A program made the translations under genes and the position numbers. From Anaerohabitans sp964387285 (lineage in GTDB: Bacteria > Zhuqueibacterota > Zhuqueibacteria > Residuimicrobiales > Residuimicrobiaceae), in NCBI GenBank assembly GCA_964387285.1, contig CAYLWO010000004.1:99522-163521 (forward strand): DNA of 64,000 nucleotides. The letters run 5' to 3'. Below, in pieces: positions 1-8,961 of this stretch. Each line of letters opens with the position of its first letter. Positions within the stretch are counted from its first letter, which is position 1. The notes beneath the pieces are model-generated. The model worked only from the letters and a program-made list of their open reading frames with translations. It was not told the origin of the DNA and ran no database searches.

Positions 1-36
1 AAACGGAAAGTTACCGACTTTTAGCTTGATCTCCTT

Positions 37-1808
37 TTGATAAAGAACTATATTGAGTCAAAAATTATGGAAAATATTCTGCCTATGAAAAAAATTATAA
101 TGTTGCTCATACTCGGGACAACAAATCTGATCGGTCAAACGTTCACAGTCGCCTCTCCGGACGGCCATCTGATGTTCGCCTATTGCCTCGAAAACGACAA
201 CGAGGCAAAAGGGTGTCTATCTTACACCCTTTCCTATAAAAACAAAGCCGTTGTCCTTAAATCACGTTTAGGCGTCGTCACCAGCGATCTGGATGACTGG
301 ACCACAGGATTCACCCTCGCCGACCAAAAGATCAATCTGGTTGACGAGACCTGGGGCCGGTATACGGCTAACGCAAAACGGTGAAAAACAATTATCGCGA
401 ATGTGTCATCGACCTCCTCAAGGACGGCGATGCGCACAGTAAATTCCAATTGCATATCCGCCTTTATAATCAAGGTGCGGCTTTCAGCTATTACTTTCCG
501 GAGGATCTCAGCACCTCTATCATCAACATCAGGGACGAAAAGAGCGAGTTCACTTTTCCCGAAGGCGCTTTGGCCTATGTGACGCCTTTTGCGCAAGAGT
601 TGTATCAGGTTATCCCATTGCAGAACTGGACCTATGAAGCGCTTCTGCCGCTTTTGCGCTGGTCAAACAAAACGGATCAATACGAAAGCGAACGGCCGTT
701 AACGCTGGTTTTGCCCAACGGACTTTACGCTGCCATCGGTGAAGCACACCTGGTGAATTACAGCCGCATGAAATTCGTACTGGCGCCGGATAAAAAGAAC
801 ACAGTTGTGAGCAGGCTCTTCGGGCCGGTCACCGAGTCCTCTCCGTTGCAAACGCCGTGGCGGGTCATCATGGTCGCTGAAAAACCGGGCGATCTGATCG
901 AGAACAATGATATCTTCTTGAATCTGAATCCGCCCTGCGCCATCAGCGATCCATCCTGGATCAAACCGGGAAAAGTGATGCGGGAGATAACGCTGTCAAC
1001 GGCCGGCGCCCTGGCCTGTGTGGATTTTTGCCGGCAGCACAACATTCAGTACATAGAATTTGACGCCGGCTCGCACAACTGGACATCCTGGGTCCATGAG
1101 GCAGTGGCCAAGGCGGCGCAACATCATCTCATGGTCGACATTCACGACGAATACCGTCCCACCGGATTCAGCCGGACCTACCCCAACCTGTTGACGCAAG
1201 AAGGCGTTTACGGCAACGAGTGTATGCCGGATGCCAATCATAATACCATTATTCCGTTTACGCGCTTTTTAGCCGGTGCAGCGGATTACACCATCTGTTA
1301 TTATCACCAGAACAGCATCAAGAAAAACATCAATGGAATAAAGACCACCTCCTGCCATCAGATGGCCTTGTCGGTTTTGTTTTACAGTCCGCTGCAATTT
1401 GTTTTTTGGTATGACAAACCCACAGAGTACCAGGGCGAACCAGAGGTGGAATTCTTTGACCATCTGCCTACCGTATGGGACGACACCCGGGTTTTGTGCG
1501 GCGAGATCGGTCAACAAATCGCCATGGCCAGAAGAAACGGTGATAATTGGTTTGTTGGCGCCATCACCAACAACGACGCCAGAAAAATGAATGTTGCTCT
1601 ATCCTTTCTGGATCCCGGGAAAAAGTACCTCGCCTCGATTTATAACGACGGCGGGGAAAATATCAAAACCCGCACCCATGTTCGCATCGACCGTAGGATA
1701 GCAGACTGCACCACCATGGTTAACGCTGATCTGTTGCCTTCCGGCGGCATGGCCGTGGAAATCACGCCGCTGCAAAAGAATGAAAGTAAAAAATATAAAA
1801 AATATTAA
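37..1808 (+). pseudogene. GH97 family glycoside hydrolase, interrupted by a -1 frameshift
   Basis: Two consecutive open frames together make one GH97-type alpha-glycosidase of about 590 residues. The first (37-384; likely start ATG at 85, giving a Sec signal peptide MKKIIMLLILG...) covers the start of the N-terminal beta-sandwich. The second (381-1808) holds the rest, including the catalytic barrel with FDAG and the motif HDEYRPTG followed by YPNLLTQEG. In the retaining GH97 subgroup the Asp of this loop is the nucleophile, so alpha-galactosidase-like chemistry is more likely than SusB-type. The break lies in a run of four A at 375-378: one extra A would join ...TANAK to TVKNNY... in frame. 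It is either a real inactivating indel or a homopolymer sequencing error. No slippery heptamer is seen that would suggest programmed frameshifting. Confidence 0.8.
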
Positions 1809-1980
1809 TCCTGCTTGCTGACCCGAGTTACTGTGTTACGAGTTGGTTTTCGTGCAAAATAATCAAAAAATGTCGGTTCGCGTTGCTATTTTATCCGCCA
1901 CGCTGGGAACAAGCGGCGAACAGATGCTTCGCTGCTTTGAGCAACGGCGAAGTGTAAAGATCATTCTGTTTTACAGCTTC

Positions 1981-2032
1981 TAATGACATTCATGCTGGGC
2001 GACGAGCCTCGTCGCCCTACAATGGGTCATTA
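1981..2032. repeat. 52-bp imperfect palindrome (REP-like)
   Basis: A perfect 10-bp stem (GGGCGACGAG at 1997-2006 against CTCGTCGCCC at 2008-2017) has a one-base loop. It is nested inside outer arms TAATGAC (1981-1987) and GTCATTA (2026-2032). It lies in the 281-base gap between the GH97 gene and the next glycosidase and has no T-run after it, so a dispersed palindromic repeat is more likely than a simple terminator. The rest of the gap (1809-1980) shows no gene. Bases 1833-1860 resemble 21440-21467 at 24 of 28 positions. Confidence 0.6.
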
Positions 2033-2089
2033 TAGAAATAACCTTTATTAAGGTTTGGTACTCAGCATAAAAAATAATAGGAGAAAATA

Positions 2090-3733
2090 ATGTTGTTTAA
2101 TGGTACTGCGAAACCCTGTAAGAGTAAACTGATCCTGTTTTTACTTTTCTTTATTGTACTTTCGGTGAGCAGTTACAGCCGCACCAAAAAACACAGATTG
2201 ATCTACAACAACGACGGCACCTATACCCTGTCGAACGAGATTCACGATTATCGACCCATGACCATCGAGGATGTATACGAATACGTCGATTGTCTGAAAA
2301 ACACGCCGGTCACCACCTATATGATTTGCAGCAACTCGTCAATGCCCTACTACAAATCAAAGTATGATCGCTCACTCGGTTCATCTGGAAAAAATCATCA
2401 TTATGATCAGGAAAAGGACTCAACGCTGTCCAGGCAGCTGACGGTTTATGATAGCACCATAAACAGACTGGACCGAATGGGCACCGATATCATAGAGCTC
2501 TCGCTTCAACGGGCCCGACAACACGGTCTGGAAGCGTTTATTACCATGCGCATGAACGATCTGCACTTTACCGATACGACCATGCACTGTTCGAGAGCGC
2601 AAAATGGTTTCTGGATCAACCATCCCGAATATTATGTCCAAGACCATCCCGGCTGGCATGCTTACGGCGCATTAAATTTTGCCCATCAGCAGGTGCGCGA
2701 CTATAAACTTAATCTGATCAGAGAAATGTGCGGGAAATACGATCTGGATGGACTGGATCTCGATTTCATGCGTTTCATCGTTTATTTCCCATACGAAGAA
2801 GGCGGCCGACATCTGGCCAAGATGACGGATTTCGTCAAAAAGGTCAGAGAGATCATTGACGACACAGGCAAAAAAAGAGGGAAAAAAATTCTGCTCTCTG
2901 TGCGCGTTCTGCCGACGATAAGCTCCTGTATTGAGAAGGGGCTGGACGTAAAAAAGTGGGTTGATTTAAAACTCGTCGATTTCATCACGATTGGCGCGCA
3001 TTGGGTGTGCGATCCCAATCTGCCGGTCCGGCAATTTAAACACGCACTGGCAAATCCCGATATTCCGGTATATGTCAGCATCGACGACGGTCAATATTAT
3101 CCGCGCGAGCATCGCTCCGAGGGCATCTATCGTTCGATTGCGGCTAATTATTATGCGGAAGGTGCAGATGGTTTGTACCTGTTTAATTACTTCTTTACCG
3201 AATATTTTAAAAATAAAATCGCTCCTTTGAAAAAAGAGACTCTGGTCAGGGACATGGTCTATCCTGATTTCCTGAAAGAACTGGGCGATGCCCGCGCACT
3301 TGCAAAAAGGAACAAGATATATACCCTCTCTGATGGCATCGCCGAGTACGGCTTTTACCCAAACACGCCCTTGCCCATGCTGATCAGTCCCTGGTGGGAA
3401 GAGAAAATAAACATCCTCCTCGCTGAGGATATAAAGGCTCAAAAACTGGAAAACTCTTTCCTGTTCCTGCGCATCAGCAAGGGGGCGAACATCCGGGTTT
3501 ATTTTAATAAAAAAGAGTTGCTGAGAGCCGACACCTCGCTCATTGCCAAGTATGCACGCGGCGCCAATTTATTAAAAGAAGAAGAGATTCAGGTCTATGC
3601 GGTCCCTGCAGAGATGATCCATTACGGCAACAACGTGGTCGCCGTTCGGTCCAATGAGGCGGCAGCCAGGATATTGCGACGGCTTGAAATCGCAGTAGGT
3701 TATGGTGAGGTTGAGCAATACGGCTATTATTGA
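2090..3733 (+). CDS. Secreted TIM-barrel glycoside hydrolase-like protein
   Basis: A 547-residue protein with an N-terminal hydrophobic signal (about residues 13-30, LILFLLFFIVLS). The centre looks like the GH10-like/GHL10-type barrels: a strand ending in GLDLDFMRF at about residue 222 carries acidic residues typical of a catalytic strand, and SVRVLP and ISIDDG-like strands follow. The C-terminal 150 residues look like an accessory beta domain (LENSFLFLRISKG...IRVYFN). A clear Shine-Dalgarno (AGGAGAAAATA) precedes the ATG. It follows the broken GH97 gene in the same direction, so both probably belonged to one polysaccharide-use cluster. Family assignment is tentative and substrate is unknown. 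Confidence 0.6.
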   Translation: MLFNGTAKPCKSKLILFLLFFIVLSVSSYSRTKKHRLIYNNDGTYTLSNEIHDYRPMTIEDVYEYVDCLKNTPVTTYMICSNSSMPYYKSKYDRSLGSSGKNHHYDQEKDSTLSRQLTVYDSTINRLDRMGTDIIELSLQRARQHGLEAFITMRMNDLHFTDTTMHCSRAQNGFWINHPEYYVQDHPGWHAYGALNFAHQQVRDYKLNLIREMCGKYDLDGLDLDFMRFIVYFPYEEGGRHLAKMTDFVKKVREIIDDTGKKRGKKILLSVRVLPTISSCIEKGLDVKKWVDLKLVDFITIGAHWVCDPNLPVRQFKHALANPDIPVYVSIDDGQYYPREHRSEGIYRSIAANYYAEGADGLYLFNYFFTEYFKNKIAPLKKETLVRDMVYPDFLKELGDARALAKRNKIYTLSDGIAEYGFYPNTPLPMLISPWWEEKINILLAEDIKAQKLENSFLFLRISKGANIRVYFNKKELLRADTSLIAKYARGANLLKEEEIQVYAVPAEMIHYGNNVVAVRSNEAAARILRRLEIAVGYGEVEQYGYY

Positions 3734-3743
3734 GCCAGCCCGC

Positions 3744-3905
3744 TCACGGAGCATAGAACAACGTCACCTCCGAAATAGCAACAGATGTCTTCCAATCATC
3801 CGGGGCAGCTTTTCCCCAGCACGTCTGTTTGGGTCGGATTTCAATCAATCGCGCCTGTGTTTTAGGCAATACAAAAATATGCTTATGGTTCAGGCTCCCT
3901 GAGTC
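3744..3905 (-). pseudogene. Remnant of a C-terminal discoidin-like (F5/8-type) domain
   Basis: About 53 minus-strand codons read as a plausible protein C-terminus: a KHIFVL strand, then TQARLIEIRP, then VAISEVTLFY and a stop. This pattern of final beta strands is common at the end of discoidin/carbohydrate-binding modules of secreted glycosidases. The open frame upstream of it is low-complexity, serine-rich shadow sequence, so only the end of a gene seems to remain. This is an impression from residue pattern and could be chance. Confidence 0.3.
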
Positions 3906-3936
3906 TGGGGAGTAATTCTCAGGCGACTCAGAGTAG

Positions 3937-4113
3937 TTTGGTGGCCATTGGCAGTTACGCGACCGCAATGAAAAAGAAAATTTCCGGCAACTGGACGGCG
4001 AGCTGCCGTTGAAAAAAATCAGCGATTTGGCCGATCTGGTGCAAAAACTTGACCGCGTGGTGACGGCCATGGAACAGAATCACAAAGTAAAACTCGGTTT
4101 TGTCGAACAATAA
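3937..4113 (+). pseudogene. Remnant of a C-terminal helical coding segment
   Basis: After an in-frame stop at 3934-3936 there are 58 open codons that end at TAA 4111-4113 and have no usable start. The peptide is charged and amphipathic (FRQLDGELPL, ISDLADLVQKLDRVV, VKLGFVEQ) and looks like the helical end of a real protein rather than a random frame. With the minus-strand fragment beside it, the 498-base gap from 3734 to 4231 looks like a graveyard of truncated genes. The parent family was not recognised. Confidence 0.3.
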
Positions 4114-4160
4114 AAAAGCATTTTGTTTAAATTATGGACCGAGATTGAGCTAATATTCGA

Positions 4161-4191
4161 CCATGCAGAGGTTTGCAACCTTTGCATGGTT
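4161..4191. repeat. AACCTT-GCAAGGTT palindromic repeat, copy A
   Basis: An imperfect inverted repeat (CCATGCA-AGGTT / AACCT-TGCATGG) contains a variant of the 16-base core AAACCTTYGCAAGGTT found at four other places in the window. It lies downstream of the minus-strand GNAT gene. Confidence 0.6.
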
Positions 4192-4231
4192 ATAGACCCC
4201 GCTTATTCTCTTTCCGTTAAAATCAATGATA

Positions 4232-4675
4232 TTATCCTGTCACATATTCCATTCCCGGCGCCTCTTCCGAACGGCAACGAAAATTCCGGTGTTCATAGAA
4301 TGCCCGTTTCCCTTTGGCTGAGAACAACTGAATGTCGCGGATACCGGCCTTTTTACAAAAGGCCACCAAACGTTGCAGAACTTGCGTGCCGATGCCCTGA
4401 CCTTGAAAACCGGGATCGACGATCAGGTCGTAAATCATGGCATGCACAATTCCGTCTGACACAACGCGTCCGAAACCTACCAGCCGATCTGCACAATAGA
4501 CCGAGATGACATGCCGGCTGTTTTGCACTGCCGTCATTAACTCGTTTACTGTCAAATGATACTCTTCGTTCCATCCGGTGGTGTTAAACAAATTGAAAAA
4601 TTCGGTTGCCTCGGGAATTTGTTCTTTGTAAACGAGACACATAGGCCCTGCTTTCGATTTAAATAACCTCGTCAT
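4232..4675 (-). CDS. GNAT family N-acetyltransferase
   Basis: A 147-residue single-domain acetyltransferase of the GCN5-related fold. The acetyl-CoA loop is evident at about residues 92-101 (VDPGFQGQGIGTQVL, the R/Q-x-x-G-x-G/A signature). It follows the beta4 strand HAMIYDLIVD and precedes a C-terminal RAFYEHRNFR strand. The protein should transfer acetyl from acetyl-CoA to an amine; substrate is unknown. An internal Met (MCLVYKEQ, start at 4642) fits the family N-terminus better than the first Met, and neither has a strong ribosome-binding site. It lies downstream of the ACT-domain gene on the same strand. Confidence 0.85.
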   Translation of the reverse strand: MTRLFKSKAGPMCLVYKEQIPEATEFFNLFNTTGWNEEYHLTVNELMTAVQNSRHVISVYCADRLVGFGRVVSDGIVHAMIYDLIVDPGFQGQGIGTQVLQRLVAFCKKAGIRDIQLFSAKGKRAFYEHRNFRCRSEEAPGMEYVTG

Positions 4676-4732
4676 ATCATAACGGTTTTTAGTAGCTTAT
4701 AAGTTTTTTTCAGCGCAACATGATTAAGAAAT

Positions 4733-4762
4733 GTCGGACACGTTTGGAGACTGTCGCAAAAC
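4733..4762 (+). repeat. Solo copy of a 30-bp end repeat
   Basis: GTCGGACACGTTTGGAGACT followed by GTCGCAAAAC matches both inverted ends of the element at 7746-7920. It stands alone beside the 3' end of the ACT-domain gene, possibly the scar of a decayed copy. Confidence 0.6.
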
Positions 4763-4773
4763 AGAATGCACAT

Positions 4774-5205
4774 TCACGGCATCCTTGATTTATTGGCAGG
4801 ATTGAAAGCAGGACTCGGATGTAATGTATGACCTTGTTCACCCCAAATCTCTCTGGCGGCAGCAAGCTCAACTGCCTTGACAAGAATATAATCGGTATCG
4901 TAGGTGGAAACAACAAACACAGGAATGGTTGCGCCGGCCAATGGTTCAATCAAGCCGGCCAGAACTCCGGTCTGGGAAAAGGGCAATGGGCCGGCAATCT
5001 TAAAAGCAACCCAGTCGCGTTCTGATTGCACCGATGCAGGAACCGACTGTGCGTCGCAAACAATGGATAGTTCTTCAGCGGTGCGTACGATGGCGCTTAT
5101 GGAACCTGTCGCTGCCCACAGGGGGATTTCACTGAACGGTGCCAGCCGAGCGACAGCCAGTCGTCCCGGCAGTTCGATTATTTCAAATTTTTGCATCGTC
5201 TTCAT
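4774..5205 (-). CDS. ACT domain-containing protein
   Basis: A 143-residue protein made of two ACT-like halves. WVAFKIAGPLPFSQTGVLAGLIEPLAGATIPVF is a near-complete ACT motif, and VVSTYDTDYILVKAV is the strand that follows in the ACT_7/CASTOR-like group. These are small ligand-binding (often amino-acid-binding) regulatory proteins with no enzyme domain. The gene lies 28 bases after the ABC exporter gene on the same strand and may be co-transcribed. The last residues (NPANKSRMP) run into the repeat-rich sequence at 4733-4762, so the natural C-terminus may be altered. Confidence 0.75.
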   Translation of the reverse strand: MKTMQKFEIIELPGRLAVARLAPFSEIPLWAATGSISAIVRTAEELSIVCDAQSVPASVQSERDWVAFKIAGPLPFSQTGVLAGLIEPLAGATIPVFVVSTYDTDYILVKAVELAAAREIWGEQGHTLHPSPAFNPANKSRMP

Positions 5206-5233
5206 ACATCAAATAAAATTCTACCTGCGGTAC

Positions 5234-7156
5234 TCAGTTTACATTTTTATCGAATTGGGTGCGATAGAGTTCTGCGTACAAACCGTTTTGTTTTAACAAA
5301 TCGGCATGAGTCCCGCTTTCGACGATTCTGCCGCGATCCATAACCAGGATGAGGTCGGCAGAAAGAATCGTGCTCAAACGGTGGGCAATTACGATGCTGG
5401 TGCGTTGCGCCATCACCTTGGCCAGCGCATCTTGTATCAGCGCTTCCGATTGGCTGTCCAGGCTGCTGGTGGCTTCGTCCAATATGAGAATACGGGGATC
5501 TTTGAGAATCACACGCGCCAGGGCGATACGTTGTTTTTCTCCTCCGCTTAACCGGTAGCCGCGTTCGCCGACAATCGTATCATAGCCGTCCGGCAATGCC
5601 TGAATGTAATCATGAATATTGGCAATACGACACGCCGCCTCCAATTCTTGTTGATCGGCATTGAGTTTGGCATACTGTAAATTGGTGCGGATGGTGTCAT
5701 GAAAGAGATGCGTTTCCTGCGTAACCATGCCGATTTGCGCCGTTAATGACTCTAGGGTAACATCGCGAAGATCGTGTCCATCGATGAATATGGAACCACT
5801 GCTTGGATCATACAAGCGCGGAATCAGATAGGTCAGCGTTGTCTTGCCGGCGCCGCTGGGACCCACCAGAGCGACCAACTGTCCGGGCGCGGCATGAAAA
5901 TTGACGGCTTGTAAGGCATCCTTGCGCGCCTGAGTTGGGACAGCGCACTCTTCCTCCTCGCTTTCTTTTTTGCCGGATAGAACCGCAGTGATGTTATCCA
6001 TATTGCCGTAACGACGGACATCACTGAGCAGGTTTTCATTTCCGGTCTCATACCTGAAAAAAACATCCCTAAAAACAATCTCCCCGGTAATGTCCTGAAG
6101 AGACCCGGCATTTTTCTTCTCCACGATATCAACCGGCAGGTCAACGACTTCAAACACCCGTTCAAAACTCACCATGGAGGTGGCAAATTCCACCGGTGCG
6201 TTGGACAATCCTTGCAAGGCGGCATACAATTGTCCAAGATAAGAACCAAAAGCAACAATCGTGCCGATGGTAAAGGCGCCCTGAATGACGAAAAGACCGC
6301 CAAGACCATAGACCAGAGCGGTACCGACGCCGCTGATTAAACCGATGATGGCCATGAAAATAGAACCGGTAAATGCACGTTGCACGCCCAGTTTGCGCAC
6401 CTGCACCGCACGCTGACGAAACCGGCTGACTTCCAATTGCCGGCGGCCGAACAGTTTGACCAGCAGAGCTCCGCTGATGTTGAGCGTTTCATTCATCATG
6501 GCATTCATTTGCGCGTTGGCTTCCATCTGTTTGCGCGCCATATCGCGCAGCCGGTGGCCTAATAATCGCGCCGCCAGGATGAACAGCGGCATGATGATCA
6601 CGCTGATTACCGTCAAACGCCATTCGAGCGTCAGCATAACCGACAGCACGGCCAGCGCTTGAACGAGTTGCGTGATAATGCCGACCAACGTGCTGCTGAT
6701 GGCGTTTTGCGCGCCCACCACGTCGTTGTTCAGACGACTCATGAGTTCGCCGACCTTGGTGTTGGTAAAAAAGCGCAGGGACATGCGCTGTAAACCGGCA
6801 TAAAGCGCCAGACGCAGATCATATATCACGCCTTCGCCAACAGACGCACTTAATCGTCGTTGTGAGACATTGAGCAATCCATTCATGGCCGGAATAAAAA
6901 GCAACGCTGCAGCCAGCAAGGTCAGGCGATGACTGTCTTTTAACGGAATGGCGTTATCCACCAGGTCGCGTAAAATGAGCGGTGACAGCAACATCAAACC
7001 GGTATGGGTCAGGATCAGCAACAGGATAGCGACAATCAGCCAACGATAAGGCTTGCCGTAGCGTAGAACACGCTTCAGCAAAGCTCGGGTTATTTTCGGT
7101 TTTTCATCCGGCGCGTCGATCATGCTGCGCAGACCGCTGCCATGCATTCTCATCAT
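5234..7156 (-). CDS. ABC exporter, fused permease and ATPase (MsbA/MDR type)
   Basis: A 640-residue half-transporter. Six membrane segments span about residues 38-325. The ATPase has Walker A GPSGAGKTT (432-440), the Q-loop in MVTQE, signature LSGGEKQ (536-542), Walker B ILILDE (556-561), a D-loop SSLD and H-loop His592. It should work as a homodimer pumping lipids or hydrophobic compounds across the inner membrane. An oddity is an insert of about 40 hydrophilic, acidic residues (372-414, ending ESEEEECAVPTQARKD) between the first nucleotide-binding strand FRDVFFRYE and Walker A. The preferred Met is uncertain (MMRMHG...MIDAP). Confidence 0.92.
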   Translation of the reverse strand: MMRMHGSGLRSMIDAPDEKPKITRALLKRVLRYGKPYRWLIVAILLLILTHTGLMLLSPLILRDLVDNAIPLKDSHRLTLLAAALLFIPAMNGLLNVSQRRLSASVGEGVIYDLRLALYAGLQRMSLRFFTNTKVGELMSRLNNDVVGAQNAISSTLVGIITQLVQALAVLSVMLTLEWRLTVISVIIMPLFILAARLLGHRLRDMARKQMEANAQMNAMMNETLNISGALLVKLFGRRQLEVSRFRQRAVQVRKLGVQRAFTGSIFMAIIGLISGVGTALVYGLGGLFVIQGAFTIGTIVAFGSYLGQLYAALQGLSNAPVEFATSMVSFERVFEVVDLPVDIVEKKNAGSLQDITGEIVFRDVFFRYETGNENLLSDVRRYGNMDNITAVLSGKKESEEEECAVPTQARKDALQAVNFHAAPGQLVALVGPSGAGKTTLTYLIPRLYDPSSGSIFIDGHDLRDVTLESLTAQIGMVTQETHLFHDTIRTNLQYAKLNADQQELEAACRIANIHDYIQALPDGYDTIVGERGYRLSGGEKQRIALARVILKDPRILILDEATSSLDSQSEALIQDALAKVMAQRTSIVIAHRLSTILSADLILVMDRGRIVESGTHADLLKQNGLYAELYRTQFDKNVN

Positions 7157-7250
7157 AGCGAATCTTTCATCGCCACTCGCGGCACTTGATCTGTGGCGCG
7201 AGCGGCGCCATGTAATAGATGCCTGAATTGAGCGATTGCATTACCCGTGA

Positions 7251-7401
7251 GGTTGTCCAAAAAGTAACGGAAGCGTGTCATTCCGAACCCGCTTTAGCGG
7301 GTGAGGAATCTATCAGCGAACTGTTTTTACGTCAGTTTCGAATTTTTCTACAAGGCCGCTTGTCAAATCAAGATTGAGAAAATCTAACTTTTTGGACAAC
7401 C
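7251..7401. repeat. MITE-like element with 15-bp perfect terminal inverted repeats
   Basis: GGTTGTCCAAAAAGT (7251-7265) is exactly inverted at 7387-7401, bounding 151 bp with no coding capacity. Inside is a hairpin of the type ACCCGCTTTAGCGGGT (about 7287-7302). It fills most of the 288-base gap between the ABC exporter and the GlsB-like gene. No transposase is nearby, so it would be non-autonomous. Target-site duplications were not obvious by eye. Confidence 0.6.
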
Positions 7402-7444
7402 GCAAGGTTGTTTTTCGAGCAATATCGCTTAATTTAGGTGCCAA

Positions 7445-7684
7445 TTAACGCTTGAACGATCTCATGAGCGCAATAAAAACGATCGCGCCCACTACAGCGG
7501 TAATCAGACTGCCGACTAGTCCGCTCGGCAAATAGTCCAGGATTTTAAACAAAAAGCCGCCGACCACCGCGCCGACAATGCCGACCACCAAATCGCCGAC
7601 GAGACCGAAACCGCTGCCCTTCATAATTTTACCTGCAATCCAACCTGCAGCGATGCCGATCAAAATAAAAAGGATTGTATTCAC
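7445..7684 (-). CDS. GlsB/YeaQ/YmgE family small membrane protein
   Basis: A 79-residue, glycine-rich protein with three hydrophobic segments (2-18, about 27-48, 55-75) and the family pattern GIAAGWIAGKIMKGSGFGLVGDLVVGIVGAVVGG. Members are stress-associated inner-membrane proteins, also called transglycosylase-associated proteins, with no proven enzymatic role. Start codon is GTG, supported by a GGGAGG ribosome-binding site seven bases upstream. It is isolated between two repeat elements, so it has its own transcription unit. Confidence 0.9.
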   Translation of the reverse strand: MNTILFILIGIAAGWIAGKIMKGSGFGLVGDLVVGIVGAVVGGFLFKILDYLPSGLVGSLITAVVGAIVFIALMRSFKR

Positions 7685-7745
7685 GATAGTGCCTCCCTGA
7701 TTTTGTGCATGAAATCTGGCTTTACGCTAAAAATTGCCAAGAAAT

Positions 7746-7920
7746 TTCGGACCTTTGGAGACTGTCGCAAAACCCCAGATCTCGTATGTGGCCGTGTTTT
7801 TTGCGGCCACTCCGGGTGTCTTTCGACGCATAATCAATGAGTTAAGAAACACCCGGGGTCGCAAAAAACGCGACCCCGGGGTTGTTCTGCCTTTTGCGAC
7901 AGTCTCTTGAAGTGTCCGAT
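7746..7920. repeat. 175-bp inverted-repeat element with internal GC-rich hairpins
   Basis: End repeats of about 28 bp (TCGGACCTTTGGAGACTGTC... at 7746-7773, inverted at 7892-7920) flank a core with two strong hairpins. One is GTGGCCG/CGGCCAC at 7788-7810. The other is GGGGTCGC-AAAAAAC-GCGACCCC at about 7855-7877. The core recurs, inverted, at 54158-54280. The 376-base gap 7685-8060 holds this element, the palindrome at 8013-8041 and no gene. Confidence 0.6.
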
Positions 7921-8012
7921 ATTTGATTCCGGTTCATCCGGGTCAGGATAAGAGATATACAAAAAATGTGGTTACAGCTTTTATCATAAAACGATTTGTA
8001 CCCAAATAATAA

Positions 8013-8043
8013 CCTTGCCAAGGTTATAAACCTTCGCAAGGCA
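8013..8043. repeat. AACCTT-GCAAGGTT palindromic repeat, copy B
   Basis: CCTTGCCAAGGTT is followed after ATA by AACCTTCGCAAGG, forming an inverted repeat with the same core as copies A and C-E. It lies at the 3' end of the minus-strand phosphoesterase gene. Confidence 0.65.
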
Positions 8044-8060
8044 ATTCCTCAGAGTGCGAT

Positions 8061-8822
8061 CTAAACATCCAGAACGAAATCCGGCTGAAAATCCCCGACC
8101 TCCTGGCAAGCGAAATACCCCCGGGGATTGCAAATCACACGGGTGTTGCCGATCTTATAATCAAGAGAGCGATGCAGATGGCCATGAATCCAGAGTTGCG
8201 GCTGATACTGCAGTATCAGATTTTCCATGTCGCTGCAATAAGCCGCACTCAATAAATCATTTTGCCCCGCTTCATCCAAGGATTTCGCGCTGGCAGCATG
8301 ATGGGTAATAATCACGGTTTTGCCGGGAAAAGGTTCCGCTAATTTATTGTTGAGAAATTTTCGCGATTGCCAATGGAATATGACAGTGTCAGACGGACAA
8401 AGCTTGCGATATCGGTATGCTTGGCCAAGTCGGATGCGCTGAAAGTCCGTCATCTTTTGTTGCGCTTCAAACATGGCGAAATCCTTTTTCGCAGGGCCGA
8501 ATAGATTAAAGTCAGTCCAAAGCGTACAACCTAAGAAACGGATATCATCCATGACCCATTCCTGATTCTCCAGAACATGCAGATTATATGCCTCGGCGCC
8601 GGTTATGAGTCGCTTCTGGAGCGAAGGCACCTTTTGGCCGTAATATTCGTGATTGCCGATGACATAGAGTACCGGTTTTTCACGATATTCCTGCAGAATC
8701 CACTTTACGCCTTGTGAGCCGAGATCCGTATCACCGGCGAGGATTAGCAGGTCGCTGTCAACATCCGGCAATGTAAATTGGCCGAATTCGTTATGAATGT
8801 CGCTTAGAATATGTATGCGCAT
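8061..8822 (-). CDS. Calcineurin-like metallophosphoesterase
   Basis: A 253-residue single-domain metallophosphoesterase. All metal-binding motifs are present: DIHNE (8-12, D-x-H), GDTD (30-33), GNHE (about 56-59), THHAA (about 171-175) and HGHLH (about 215-219), so a dinuclear metal centre is expected. The length and the pattern (ILSDIHNEF at the very N-terminus) match cytosolic family members acting on phosphodiesters or phosphomonoesters of unknown identity. The gene diverges from the esterase gene downstream and has no evident operon partner. Confidence 0.9.
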   Translation of the reverse strand: MRIHILSDIHNEFGQFTLPDVDSDLLILAGDTDLGSQGVKWILQEYREKPVLYVIGNHEYYGQKVPSLQKRLITGAEAYNLHVLENQEWVMDDIRFLGCTLWTDFNLFGPAKKDFAMFEAQQKMTDFQRIRLGQAYRYRKLCPSDTVIFHWQSRKFLNNKLAEPFPGKTVIITHHAASAKSLDEAGQNDLLSAAYCSDMENLILQYQPQLWIHGHLHRSLDYKIGNTRVICNPRGYFACQEVGDFQPDFVLDV

Positions 8823-8961
8823 GGTCTATTACACGATTTGAATTTAATCTAAATTATCATCGGTTAGAATGCAAGAGTTTTTTTTATTCATTTACTTGCC
8901 TTTCATGCTCAGTTTTAGTATAATAAAGATTGAAAAAAATAGAATCATTTCAGGAGGCAGC

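Noticed and set aside
375..384. Programmed -1 frameshift in the GH97 gene
   Set aside because: The site reads GCA-AAA-CGG, not an X-XXY-YYZ slippery heptamer, and no strong downstream stem is evident.
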